A stretch of 64,000 bases of DNA from Serinus canaria (Eukaryota > Chordata > Aves > Passeriformes > Fringillidae). Location: positions 56,395,179-56,459,178 of the forward strand of contig NC_066317.1 in NCBI RefSeq assembly GCF_022539315.1, in the 5' to 3' direction. The notes below the pieces were generated by a model that worked only from the letters and a program-made list of their open reading frames with translations, made no database searches and was not told the DNA's origin. This document shows positions 36,598-49,300 of the stretch, in pieces (position 1 is the first letter of the stretch; every line of letters begins with the position of its first letter). The position numbers and the translations under genes are program-made.

Positions 36598-39500
36598 CTC
36601 TTACATAAAATTGCATGTAAATTTAGACTGGGCAAAAGTTGGAATTAGGAAAAACCTGAAAATCAAAAAGAGCTTGTGAAGTGTTTGAGCCACCCTGACA
36701 TTTGGCTAAATTAAGATACTGTGCCTCCCCATACTGAGCTATTTTAAACCAAACTTCTTGGCTCTACTAAAAGCACTCTTCTTCCACTTCACACTATGTT
36801 TGAAGCAAAATACATCAGAATTACTTCTAGGTAATTCTGTTGAGAAGAATGCTATAAAAAGAGTTAACTTTCATGGAACAAAAAGTATTATTCAAATTCT
36901 TGAGGTTTCAGGTCACATTTCACTACATTTAAGATTGTTGATTGAAAACATAGTCATGTCAGCTGAATATCACATCGAGACCAATATGACAAAAATAAAC
37001 ACCGGCAGTGTAAAAAGAGCAGAGAGGTGATCAAGTTGTCCTCGCTTTATTCTCATAACTTTTTACTCCAGAGCACTCAGGACTTTACATTTAAAAATAG
37101 GCAGAGCAGGTGTGAGCAGATGTATACGTGTGCATGCATATACATGCTGGGAAAAGGAACTACTCTGAATGAGAGTTCAGCTTCTGTCAGATACAATGAC
37201 TGAAATGCATGTAGCAAAAAGAAAAAGTAGGTTAGTAGGATGGGAGAGTATATTAACTTCTATACAGGAATGAAGAATGTAAGATGACTGAGTTCTTACA
37301 TGGTCCACAAAGTGGGCACAGCAGGAAATACTGCCTTAGTCTCAGTAGCTTCCATAGGTCTGTCTGCAGGTAATGCTCCTGTATCTGATATTTTCATTTT
37401 CCACAAGTAGTTGGATATGAATAGATTTGCACAGGATTCTGGCATCCAACAGGACTCAGAATTAAGTGATATACATATTGTTTTCATCTGAAACATTTTC
37501 TCCCCCAATTTCACACCTGGAGACAGCTGTTTTTGTAGCACTGCTAGTACAAATATGAATGGTTGAAACATTTTGAATCTATACTTGTGAACTTCCCCAG
37601 GCTTGACTGACTTTAAGGAAAAGGGTAGATGCCTTTTGGACACTATGATTTATCCAGATTTGGCACAGCTCTTACATTAGACCTTGCTAATCAGAGCATT
37701 TCCTGAGTGTTCAAGACATAGCACGGGCTCACCTGGCTGACAGTCACCACTTCAATGTAACACATATCTGTAAATAGTGCTATGCACACCCTTATACCAT
37801 AGAAATAAAAAAAGGTCATGTTCATGTCCCTCCTTCTCTCTGGGAGTAACAAATGACCTTATTGTTTCTTGCTTTGCTGACACTCCTGCCCCTCAGCTTC
37901 TGAGATGCCAGTCACACTGTTCTTTATGTAAAACTCAGAACAAATGATTCACACTCAGCTTGAAATTTGCTGCCTCTAAAAGTCTCAGGAAACCTATGCA
38001 TCTAGAACTTTGCCTTGCTGCTTTTTTTTTTTTACTAGCTATATTAGTTGGATAGCTAAAAATCTTTCCAGATATTCCCAAGTTTTTTAAGCAAGTTTGA
38101 GACACTTAATTGAACAGGTATTAGAAAAGAAATTGCTGTCATTGCTACTGAGTTGAAGTAATGGGAAAAGAGGAAAGAACATTAGAAATAAAGAAAAACA
38201 CTGCAAGAGGTTCTGAGTGTGTTGTTTTTGACATAAGGCTATGCATTAAATAATCTCAATTGTTTAAACTGAAGTTATCCTACTTAATATTTTAATTTGC
38301 CTTCCAAAACAGAATTATTTAGCACTTTTTACTGAGTGTTTGGTACCATGTGTAACTGCCAGCAGTGACTGTGCTGCTGGAGTCAATTACATGCAGAGGC
38401 TGGAAAGCTTTCATAAGCTGGAAAGCAAAAGTTGGCCAGCTGGGATGCTTGGCTTGTGGCTGGAAGTTGCCTAAGAGGCACAAGGCTGTTTATGGCATTA
38501 AGCTGTTCTCTGGATCTCACACAGAGGTCAGTAAGCAGCACACACCAGCCCTGATGATGGCTGGGACAACTGGGAGCCTCACACACATAATCTCTACAGC
38601 CTGGGGCCCAACATGTGTCTGATATTATCTGCTGTGGGCAAACAGAACTGATATGAACTGCTGTGGGCAAATAGAAGGTTGATCAAAATTGCTTGGCTTT
38701 AGCTATCTGAGGTGGGACTCCATACATGAGTCACATATATGAGGTGTTACAGATACCTTTCTTACTACTCTGGTGGCTGCTGTAAACAATAAAACGTGAA
38801 ACAAAACAATAAAAAATGAACAGAATGTTCAAGGAACTAATCAAAGGACTAAAGTTACAGCACAGATAGGGAACAATTCTGAGGCATAATACAGCCCAGA
38901 TTTTTAAAGGTCTGTAACTTCTGATTTCAGTACTTCTGTACTTTCAGTACAATTTTGTGTCTGAAAAAGATACAAAAATCCTCCAGGCTGGAGCCTAAAC
39001 CCTCCTGTAGGCAAACCCAAATATGTGTGCAATGTAAAGAGATTTGCATTAAAACCAAATTAAAGATTATTACAGGCAGAGAAGCAAGACAAATAAGCAA
39101 CTACAACATATTTTAAATACTTTATCTTTCAAACATACAACATGATACTGTTGCATCAGGTATTGAAATGATGTAAATCTACTATGGACCCTTAAATCAG
39201 ATTCACTGAGGTAACAGGAACATCCTCTCCAAGTTTCCTGGCAACCAGTCAATACAAACACAAATAAATAATACAGAAGCTAACACAAAATGTGCAAAAA
39301 CCAGCTACATACAATTGTTCTCTGTAGAATGACTATTTTTTTCTGAAGATTTATGGGTCATCTTGGTAGCTGGATGTCCTGGTGGTTTAGAGGAGCCTCT
39401 AGCTGAAGCACTGGAATTCACACAAGTAACCCAAGAAACCTCCAGGATGACATCTGCTCTCTCCTCAGTGTGTTCTGAACCCTGTATCCAAGTTCACTGC

Positions 39501-40146
39501 AAGCAAGCCAATGTCTGACTTGGCAGGTTTTTATCTGAACATGATATACCATAAATCATATTGTGCTGGAAAAATTGTGGAACTTTCTAGACCTGGTATT
39601 TCTGACTATTTGCTATCCAGTGGCCAGGAAACAGCCAGCTGAAGGACAGCTGTGCAGATGATGAAACAATTGATATTGTAAATAACTGTAAATAAAGTAA
39701 ATAACTGCATGCAAGTTCGCACCCAGAATCTTGCTGTACCCTAGTTTTTAAGTTTGGCCCAAGTATTGGACTACTTATGAAAATGAGTTTACTTTTCCAC
39801 TGTCTTACCTATTGCATCTTGTATCAAGTGAGCAATCTAAGATCTCTCCCACTTGAGTTTATGTTTCACCTTCCCAAAACACGATAATCAGTCACTTAGT
39901 TTCCAAGGTCAGATGCTAGGATGGTTTTACAAACAAGCCATTTCTGTGGGTGATGTATGCATAGTATCATTTTTCTTTCTGAAATATGTGAACAGGAAGA
40001 ATTTTTCTTGGTTTAATTCTGGAGAATAAAGATAAGAGGAAATAGCAATGAACTTTTTCTAGAAAAAGAAAATGAACGGTGAGGCTTTCTAGCACCAGTG
40101 GGATAATTTTCAATACTGAAACAACCCAGTATCTAGTATGCAGGGT

Positions 40147-40152
40147 TTTAAT
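40147..40152 (-). terminator. Candidate BST1 polyadenylation signal ATTAAA
   Basis: Minus-strand ATTAAA about 110 nt beyond the BST1 stop codon. No AATAAA was noticed nearer on this strand. Use not proven. Confidence 0.4.
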
Positions 40153-40262
40153 ATGCAGGTTTTGCAGTCCCAAAAGTAGAATAAAACTGCAGTTAGAAAT
40201 CAGCTGAAGCAAAATTTATAGCCAGCTAAGGCAAACAGAGGATATGGATTCAGTTGATTAAC

Positions 40263-40377
40263 TCAGTACACTAAAGCAAATCGGAACAAAAAGCCTGCAA
40301 AAGAAACAAACATGAGCTTGTTCCAGCTGCCTCCTCTGTCTGAAGATATAGGTCCTCTTTGTGCAGCTGGTGCAGAT
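40263..40377 (-). CDS. BST1: BST1 exon 9: GPI-attachment signal and stop
   Basis: 115 nt after a strong polypyrimidine acceptor (TTTTCTCTTCTTCAG). Encodes a Ser/Gly/Asp-containing spacer (PISSDRGGSWNK), then a 17-residue hydrophobic tail (LMFVSFAGFLFRFALVY) and TGA. This is the layout of a GPI transamidase signal; an Arg sits within the tail. The omega residue is probably in the SSDRGGS stretch (inferred). Confidence 0.9.
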
Positions 40378-43300
40378 CTGAAGAAGAGAAAACAAACAGG
40401 ATGTTCACAGCACAGAGCTGAGTTAGGATTCTTTTAAATATCAGGGGTTTGTTGCCAAGGGTGAAGTTTGTGGCCTAAGTGCTAAGCCAGAAGTTTCTTT
40501 ATACGAGCCTGCCAACAGATTCCCTTTGGCTGTCATGATTCTATAAACAGAATATCTTTGCAAAACCTTGGGAACTCTTCTTTCTACCTTCACACAAGTG
40601 CCTTCTTGTTTCTCCACTTCCATTTGCTGTCTCTGGCCTTATGCTTGTGATTTTATAGTGCTCTTCTAGACAGCAGTGGTCCTGGAGGACTGTATTTTCA
40701 GAGCACTTGGTGCAACACTACCCAGACCCAATTCTATGTCTCCCTGACATAGCAATAATGCAAGTAATCCATGCCACCACTAACAGCTTGCATCTGGCTT
40801 CCTCCTGCTTACATTTGTAAGCCATCTCTGCCATCTAGTGGGTATTTTTTACTCACAAGCTTTTTCTAACGTCAGGGTGTCACCTTAACAAGCCGAAGTC
40901 CACATATGACTCAGCAGGAACATCGTTCAAGTCTGGAGAGGAGTTAAGGGGCACCACCACCATGCAAGAAGCCCCAGGTACATCACAGCACCTTCTAGGC
41001 CATCCTTCTGCTACCCTGGCCCAGCTCTCTCTTTTGCTATGCCTGTGTAGTGGGAGTTGTGGTGACATAAAAAATCACTTGTCCAACTCTGATGCTTTTG
41101 GGCTTAGGACTTTATTCTCTGGAGGCTGAGAGGGCAGCTGTCAGCCTTGTAATAGCAACCAGCCCTGGTGAAAGGGGATGCATGAGCCCCTGCATGCCTG
41201 TCCCACTGTTTGCCATGGCAGTATGAAAACACTGTGAGCACCTACTCTGCAAAGGAAACTTTTGCTAACAGATACCCTCTCCAATTAGTGATACCCCTGG
41301 TGACCAGCCCCCAGCCAGGTGATGGACCATCACAGAACACAGAAAACATACCTAAGTAGGTAATCATCAAATCATTTATATGCATCTGCTTAAGGCTCTT
41401 TCTGAAAAGGTAGCTAGTTTCTATGGAGGTGGTATCATTTACTGCAGAGAATTGAGTGATTCTGGGAAGAATGTAAGTATTCATTGGCTTGTAGTATTTA
41501 AATTACTTAAATTTCAGGGAGAGGAAATGATAGTTTTGCATTCAGATTGGGAAGCTCTGTTGTGATTTGGGATATATAAGAAATTAATCAAACTTATTAC
41601 AGTGCCATGCATAGAGGATGGAATACAGTGCTCATGAAGGAAACAAGCAAGGAAACTTTTCCTAAGGAGGATGAGAACAGCTGAGTTGTTCTGGAGTTAC
41701 CCCAGGAGAGTGTGAGACTGGTGTTTCAGGTACACCAGGGATTATGTTACTTTGAGTACCGACAAGGATGGGAAGGAAGGGGCGGCTGCTCCCCTGCTTA
41801 CACACTGCAAACGCCATGTGGCAATACTGCAGAACTGCATGCTCACCCTTAGCTGAAAGGAAAAACACATTAATGGTTTCCAACAACCTTCTCATCCAGG
41901 CTTCCTCAGCTGAGTAACACACACACATCAGAAAACTTTGAGGAAAATTATTTAAAACCTGGGAGAGGAGAAAAAGCTTCTGTCAAGAGCTCAATAAAAT
42001 ATTGTATTTTCAAAGTCCTGTACTTTTTCTTCCAGTTTGTTAATATTGTCACTATGTTCACAGCTATTATTTTGAAGGGGATAACTTTATTTTCATTTGA
42101 CACGTTGTCCTGGGGTGACCTTTCAGTTGCAGAACAAGGAAACCCTATTTTAATCCACTGTGCAAGTGGCATTTTGTAACCAATCAAAGCCCTAACAGAA
42201 AGTCTGTTCTATGATCTACTGCCTAGAGGTCTGGAGCTATCAGTGGTATTTATAAACCCACCATTTTCATATCATTTATATGCTGGTGCTAGGATATAAT
42301 TTGCATGCAAGAATACATGTTGCATTGCAAGGTGAGTAAAAGTTTTCAGTGACCAGCAAGAACAGGGAATACTCACTTCCTCTGTAAGTGTGTACCAAGA
42401 ACTGGACATATGTTACACAAGGTGATGTCCACCTCCTTTTCTGCACTGCATGAAGCACTACAGCCCCTCCCAGAGGCAGGCAAGCTGCAGTTGCACCTCT
42501 CTGCTGCCATAACCAGGGACAGCAAATCAGGACTTTCACAGCAGAAGTTATCATTGCAATATCACACAGATATTAACAAACAAAAATTTGCATGTGCTTG
42601 AATAGGGGAGAAAGGACAGCAAGAAATAAAGCATGGATTATCCATAAAAAGAATATAACCACAAACCAGTGTTTATGTATCAATATATTCTACAACATTC
42701 CAAACAGTGAGGAAGTTCTCATTCAGATGTTCAAGTATCTCGTGTGTAACAAGCATATAGATTATGAAACATAGTCAGAACTGAAAACAGTAATCTTTAG
42801 GGTAAATTCACTGAAATACATGATAAACTAATTTAATGCTCCTCATATAATATAGATAAATATGGATAAGTTGGGAGTTTGGGAGCAATGCTTCCTGATT
42901 AAGAAGTTATGTCTTGGATGTAATCTGCTTTCTTTGTAGATAACTCACTGGCCCAAGGTAAATAGATCAAAATATAGAGATTAAGTCTCATACAAAATGG
43001 AAGAAAAAAAGAAACTTCCTCAAAATTTGGAACTGAGAATTCCAGTAGTTGGAGAAATGTCTTTTAGATCTGTTGCCATTTGATCTATACTTTGATTATT
43101 CAAGAAATTATATTAATGAAAGCAACTTCAAATTTATAATAGATATGATTTCAGAACAGTGATATGTACAAACTTCACATCATCAGTGATATACAGTGTT
43201 ACTGTGTGATCAATGAGAACTCATTAACACCTAATTTTGAGCAGCAGGTGCTCACAGACAGCTGTGCACAATTTGTGAATAGAAACTGCTAATTCAATCC

Positions 43301-46300
43301 ACAGTAACTGACAAATTCAAGACTGCTGTGTATTGCATATGGAGAATATACAACAGGTGGTAGAGGTGGGATCTGTTGACTTCTGCCTAATTTATTCAGT
43401 TGTAATGGCACTGGGATAGCTTGAACTTCTTTTACTTACGATGCAAGGGCACACTTAGAATGATCAGGGTTATCCAGGCAGAGTAAGAACATTACAGACC
43501 TGTGAAAATACCATTTTATTTAGCACCTTTCAGGCAGACAACTGAGAAAAAAAAACATGAAAAAATGAAACAAATTCACAGTACTATCATGTTTAAATCT
43601 TCCCTTCATTAAATTTATCTTACAATCTATGGGAATGACTAGAGCTGTGAAACCTATTGTGAGTAACTGGTAATTCTGCAGACATTCAACAGTGTTTTAA
43701 ACTATTGTTTAGATTTTAAATCCAAGTTCATTAGGCTATCTTCTGTGTCTGACACTGAGTAAGTACAATGTTCCACTTAATCATATGGTAAGACATAGTG
43801 TTTTGCTCAATAAACAACCAAAAAATGCCAAGTCTGAAAAATGTGACATCATCCCTCCAACATATCAGTCCCTCCCGAAGACACAACATTAATGGCACTT
43901 CAGTACTGCACAGTAAGAATCAGAACAGATGAGGTGATTCTGCAAATACACCATAATCATAAAATGTTTTCACTTACTTGTAATTGTCAGTGCAAGTGAC
44001 ATCAAAACCAAGAGTTTTCAGCCTGTTTTCTAATGTCTTTACACTATTAGTTCCACAGGAATCTCTGTGAGGAAGGAATTCAACATTATCTTTTGTTATA
44101 TAATTTCTTTTCACTGAACTTGATGGAATTAGTAAAGTAAATCCCCATTACTTTGCCTCTTCTGTATTCCATAGCACCTCCAGAAGGATGGTGTACATTG
44201 CTCTTTATGCTTCATTTGCTTACATTACTGTTGTTTCAGAATTTATCCTTTTTACAGTTTACAGAGTCTGGAAGATTGGCTTCAGCCAGTGTAGCATTTT
44301 CAGATTCTATTCACTAATAATCCCACATTTAATATTTGACTAGACAGAAAAAGACCTAAATAATTTTGTAAAACAGTAAGTGTTTTATTTGTAATATTCT
44401 TTGGCAATTATTTAGGTAGTGATAAAGTTGATGCCATCTGTCTTTACAGAATAAATTTGTTATAATAAATGAGAATTGTTGTTAGAAGCTTGTTTGAATA
44501 TTGAATAATAGAAAAATACAGAGAGAAAAAATCCAGAAACAATCCTAAACACAGCTCCTGTTTCTACCACTGATTGTTTGTTTTGTAGTCCAATTAGTAT
44601 AAGAAAGTTTACAGAACCTACTGAGACCTCTAAACTTGCAGCAACATAAAGTATTAAGGCCAGTGCTACTTATCTGCTGGTCAGTAAATACCCATGACTA
44701 AAGAAATCATATGCAGACCAACAAAGTAATTGTAGAAAACAATTAATAAAAACATAAAATTACTCCCATGCATCCATGTACTGAAACATAAACTAAGATT
44801 CAGTGCTTGTCTTAGCTTTTCTTTGTAAAAAGGGCAACTTTTGCAAAGATCAGATGTATGTTTTTCCCCTCACAGAGGGTATGATTATTTGGTTTAGAGA
44901 GACAGGCTGAAAAATGCTATAGAAAATCTGAACTATGTTATATAGACTCCACAGCATTGTTGTAAAATACACATCAGGCAGTCCAAACTGTTTGGACTGA
45001 TCAGTTTTGTTATATTTATTACTTATTTGTTTGTTTGCTTCATTTAAATTACCAAAATTAGCAAAATTAGATGCCTAATTTTAAAAAGCCTACATTTTAT
45101 TACTGGATTAATTATTGAGAGAAAAAGAGCTACCAGTTGGTATTTGCCTGCTTCTACAAATTTTCAAACAGTTAAGATAGCTGAAAATGAAAAGAATGCA
45201 TATGGCAAGGTGAATTTCAGCACTTAATCCGAAATTCAGATTGACTCTTAGTAAAACTGTTCATGGCTCTATCTTCATTCAGGGTCTGAGATCCACACAC
45301 ATCTAACCAAGAGTTGGCTCCAGATCTAATATTAGAATTTATTTATATTTTCTCTAATTCTGGTATTCCTCTACTCTCTGAGAATGGGAGGTTGTGTCTC
45401 CCATTGTGTTCATGAAAGCATCTAAAATACTTTGTTTCAAGTAGTATACAAGTATAACCAAACAGAAAGATAAGGTGAAATTTTAAAGACAGGTCCAAAA
45501 GGAAGAAACTAATTTTTTATTTTGAAGACATAACTTACCTATCTGGTCCTTCAATATCATCCACGACCCAAATGACAACCTGTGAGATTTTGTCTTTCTG
45601 GAGATTAGGTACTTCATAATCTGCAAAAAAACTGATTCAAGAAAAACAATTTCAACTATAAAGAACATGAAAACTAAATAGACCTTTTCCTTCTCTGTAT
45701 TTTAATGAATTCACCTACAAGTAAACAAGAATTTTAAAATACAAAAACAAATCAAAAAGCCTTTGATACTTTCTCATAATATTTAATTGAAGAAGATATG
45801 AAATCCAAATGTTGATTTTAATGTCTCTAGATTGATTTTTTTGGTGAGATGCTGGCATTTTGAAGCCATAGATTTCTAATCCTTTTAGCAAGATACAGTG
45901 TAACGATTTCCTATTTTTAGGGTTTTTTTTCACCCAGAAAGCTTGTAAGGGCTGAATGCCTGGTCCAAGCCTGGGCCTAGGTCTCTCCTCTAATTTGCTA
46001 TCATGTGTCTTCTTAAATGTCTATATCAACACTACAGTGTCTCTGAGCCCTTTAATTGTTCTGAGACATCCACAGAGAAGAAAGGACCATTAGGACCAGT
46101 TGCCACTTCCTGGGTGGGACCATCAGTGACAATGTGCAGGGACAATGTCTTTCCAGGCCTTCAGGCTCTGCCATGCAAGCACAGGACATGTGCTGCTTGC
46201 CAGCGTCTGGTGGTTCATGAAGTCAGCAAATTATTTCAAATTTCTGGAGAAGCGGAATAGGAGGACAGATACCAAGAGCTGCTTTCTCTGGTCCTTGTCT

Positions 46301-49300
46301 GGTATGGTGGTAGCTGACCAGAGACCAGCAGCAGCAACAGCAGATTTGCCTTTCTGTCCAAGGTGTCCAAGCCTGTCCAACACATAGTGAAAATATAACA
46401 AAAATATAAGGATTCCAACTCATTTACTCATTCATGCATATACTATTACCAGAAAAAAAGAAGTTGCTCCCAAATTTGGAGAAATCTTTAACTAAAGGTG
46501 TCAGAAACTGTGGAGGAACAATGTACAACTGACTTCAGCAAAAAGCAATTTTTGAACTGGCTTCTATTATTAAAGAAATCTGCCAATTAAATTCATACTG
46601 AGTGAATGAGCAAAGTTGTTTTGCCATGAAATGAGAAATAAATCTTAAGTGAAATGATATCAGGTGACTTAATGGTAATTTAAGTGTGCAAACTTTAAAA
46701 CTGAATAGACTTTGAAAGGGGCTTTGAAATACTTGAAAACAGACCAGAGAGATGGCTAGGAAGACAGGCAGATCTTTCAGATTACTTTCTGCTATTAATT
46801 ATTCAACCTTCAGATTTTTTCAAACATGATCTCTTAAACCAATTCAGTCATAAAGGGACCAGGAGATACACAGCAAAGAAAACAGATGGAGTAACTGGCT
46901 TTGTGCTCTCCTTGACAAGCTGAGTTCCAGTGGTGATTTCACTGGTAAAAATACCACCAGACTGGCAACCCAGGGAACTGGGGGGATTAATGTGTGTGAG
47001 ATGCTACTGAAATAAGGAATCTGTAAATTAAGAGAAATAAGGAATCCATTTCTATAATAAGGCATCTATAATAGATTCTGGGTATTGGCCTGCTGCCAGG
47101 TATTACCATCTGCAGAAGATTTGATCCCAGCTGACCATTTGACCAACCCAAGAAGACTGTTTAAGTCTTTGTGATTAGCTGAAAGCTGTGTACTGAGATG
47201 GACTTTTGGGGGGCAGAGCAAAGTAGTTAGGAGGTGTTTTGGAAAAGATGGTTCTTCTTTCTCTCCTATCCAGAGACAAAAATTGCCTTTTCAATGGTTA
47301 TTTTCAGTCCTCATGAATACATAGGAGGAGACTCTTTTCTATGGGTTTTTAGAAGATGTAATTTTTGATCTGATAGGGCAGTTATTGAGGTAATGAAGAA
47401 TGCATTTCTTACCACAGGTAAGCAGTCACTACAGACACATAGTAAAAGTTCTAAAGGGTGTACTTTTACAATAAATTTTAAATGTAACCTTAGATGAGTT
47501 TCTGCATGGTGGTACACCTCTGAATGAGGAAAAATATACCTGTCCTTAATATAAAAGGAATTAAGAAGAGGCTCATCTTTGCTATTATCCTCCTCAGCTT
47601 TTTTTTTTTTTTTTTTGCTTTCTGAAACAATAATAGACTTCAAACCACATCCACTCTTGGTCATGGAGAAATAAACTTTCCCTTTAGAACTTACCAAGTT
47701 TGCTGGTAGGTCTGACAAAAGCTACACTCCTTGGAACAATACTCTATTTGGACATGTCCCTGAAGAGAAATTTTATTAACACTCATCTTTTTGAAGACCT
47801 ACACATTTTGCCACAGCATACTGGCTGACTCTAGGGCAGCCTTTAGAGCATTCACCATGCTTGCCACAGCAGTTTGTAAAATGCAAGAGCTGAAAGGACT
47901 GTTCCCATCCAGGAGGTATTAAACCTTCAGCTAGGGACAATTAACAGTTGTCCCCACAACTCAGCAGACTTTGAAGCAACAGGTCCTTTCAGATACACTT
48001 CCCATGCTTTGTGCAGCAGAAGACCCAAATAATTGGTTGACTTTTCTTTTTTGTAGTCATCCAAACTCTACACAGAAAATCACACTACACAGACTCCACA
48101 CAGAAATCAGTCGGTTCTCTTACCCTGGCTGTGGATAAGCTCCTCCCTCTGCAGAACCATTCAGCAAGACCTGTATCACCCCTGAGCTCTGCTTTGCATA
48201 CTGCAATAGATAACAATGCGTTTCAGATCTCACAGATTTGTCATGTAACTTGGTATTTTATTGCAAACAACAGTAACCAAGGAAAGAATTTTACCACAAA
48301 GACTATCAGAACTGCAAAAATAACATTAGACTAGCACCCTAGCAGGTCACTGAAGTAAAAAGTACAGGAAGCAACCAGACCATGGTTTAATTCAATGGTT
48401 CTTCTCAAGCTATTTTCTCACATTTATAAGTATTCTTCAGCACCAGAAGAAAGTATTTTGGCATTCTTGGCTGAGTGTGATATGTAAGTAAAGGCTTTTC
48501 AGCAAGGCTGTCAAATTAGGACCTGTAATCAGTAGACAGTCAGCGTGCTTACTGTGCTTAGTATATGGGTTTTATTAACAAAGCTAACAGAATTTTAACA
48601 CATTATCTAGCTAAGCTGAATATTAAGTTCTCCTTGCTAAAACACTTGCATCTAGTCTAAAATAGTGTATTTGTATCAGGGAAAATAATCCAGTAGAGTT
48701 ACAGGTTTAATCTGTTTTGAACTAGCAATGTTTTCCTGAACCACCCAGGACACACTTGCAGATGTATGAAGGCAGCACTAATAAAATATTTACAGTGGTT
48801 GAGGCCATCCTCCAGAAAGAATCCACTGCATTGTTTTCACATTCCGTCATGGTAGGGCAGGATTCATAGTCCAGGCCTGTAGGAGGGCATGTGATTTGTG
48901 CTATTAGAGAGATGACAATGACTATAAAATTGACTTTAGCAAGCAACTAAATATATTTGTGCATTACTCACTGAATCCACAACATATGTTTGACATAGCA
49001 CTGAAAACTGTTGTATTTTTTCAATAATTTTCTATCCTTTGTAGTTTACACAAACAGTGACATTCTGAGGATTCAGTAATTTGGCTGAAATGGCTCTAAC
49101 TTTGTTCCTAGGATGCAGGGAGCTCCAGGTTCAGAAGACTGGATAAAAGGTTTATCCCCACTGCAGGATCATTTAGATTTCACTGTGTGCTCCCCTGACT
49201 GCAGTGTTAAACATTCACATGATACAAGAGAGAACAAGACAGTGAAGCCATCCCTGATTTTTCATGGGGTAACAGCAAATTTAGTTTCTCCAGGACATAG

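Larger units (their letters stand above)
32071..40262. other. Intergenic DNA downstream of BST1
   Basis: AT-rich DNA between the CR1 relic and the BST1 stop codon. It contains an AT-rich direct-repeat patch (35970-36055), a palindrome (36563-36597) and the candidate BST1 polyadenylation hexamer. No recognisable gene. Confidence 0.7.

Noticed and set aside
40441..40623. Minus-strand VPKVLQRYSVY as BST1 C-terminal exon
   Set aside because: No pyrimidine tract, the key cysteine is missing, and a better exon exists.
41662..41928. Minus-strand AVLQYCHMAFAVC as BST1 exon 8
   Set aside because: The acceptor is good, but the phase required by exon 7 gives an immediate stop; 43440-43499 fits phase and motif.
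42290..42360. Minus-strand TLQCNMYSC fragment as a terminal exon
   Set aside because: No usable acceptor in the right frame before it.
47311..47718. 135-codon minus-strand ORF with a lysine run
   Set aside because: The lysines come from a T18 run in BST1 intron 5; it has no family motif and BST1 exons 5 and 6 flank it.
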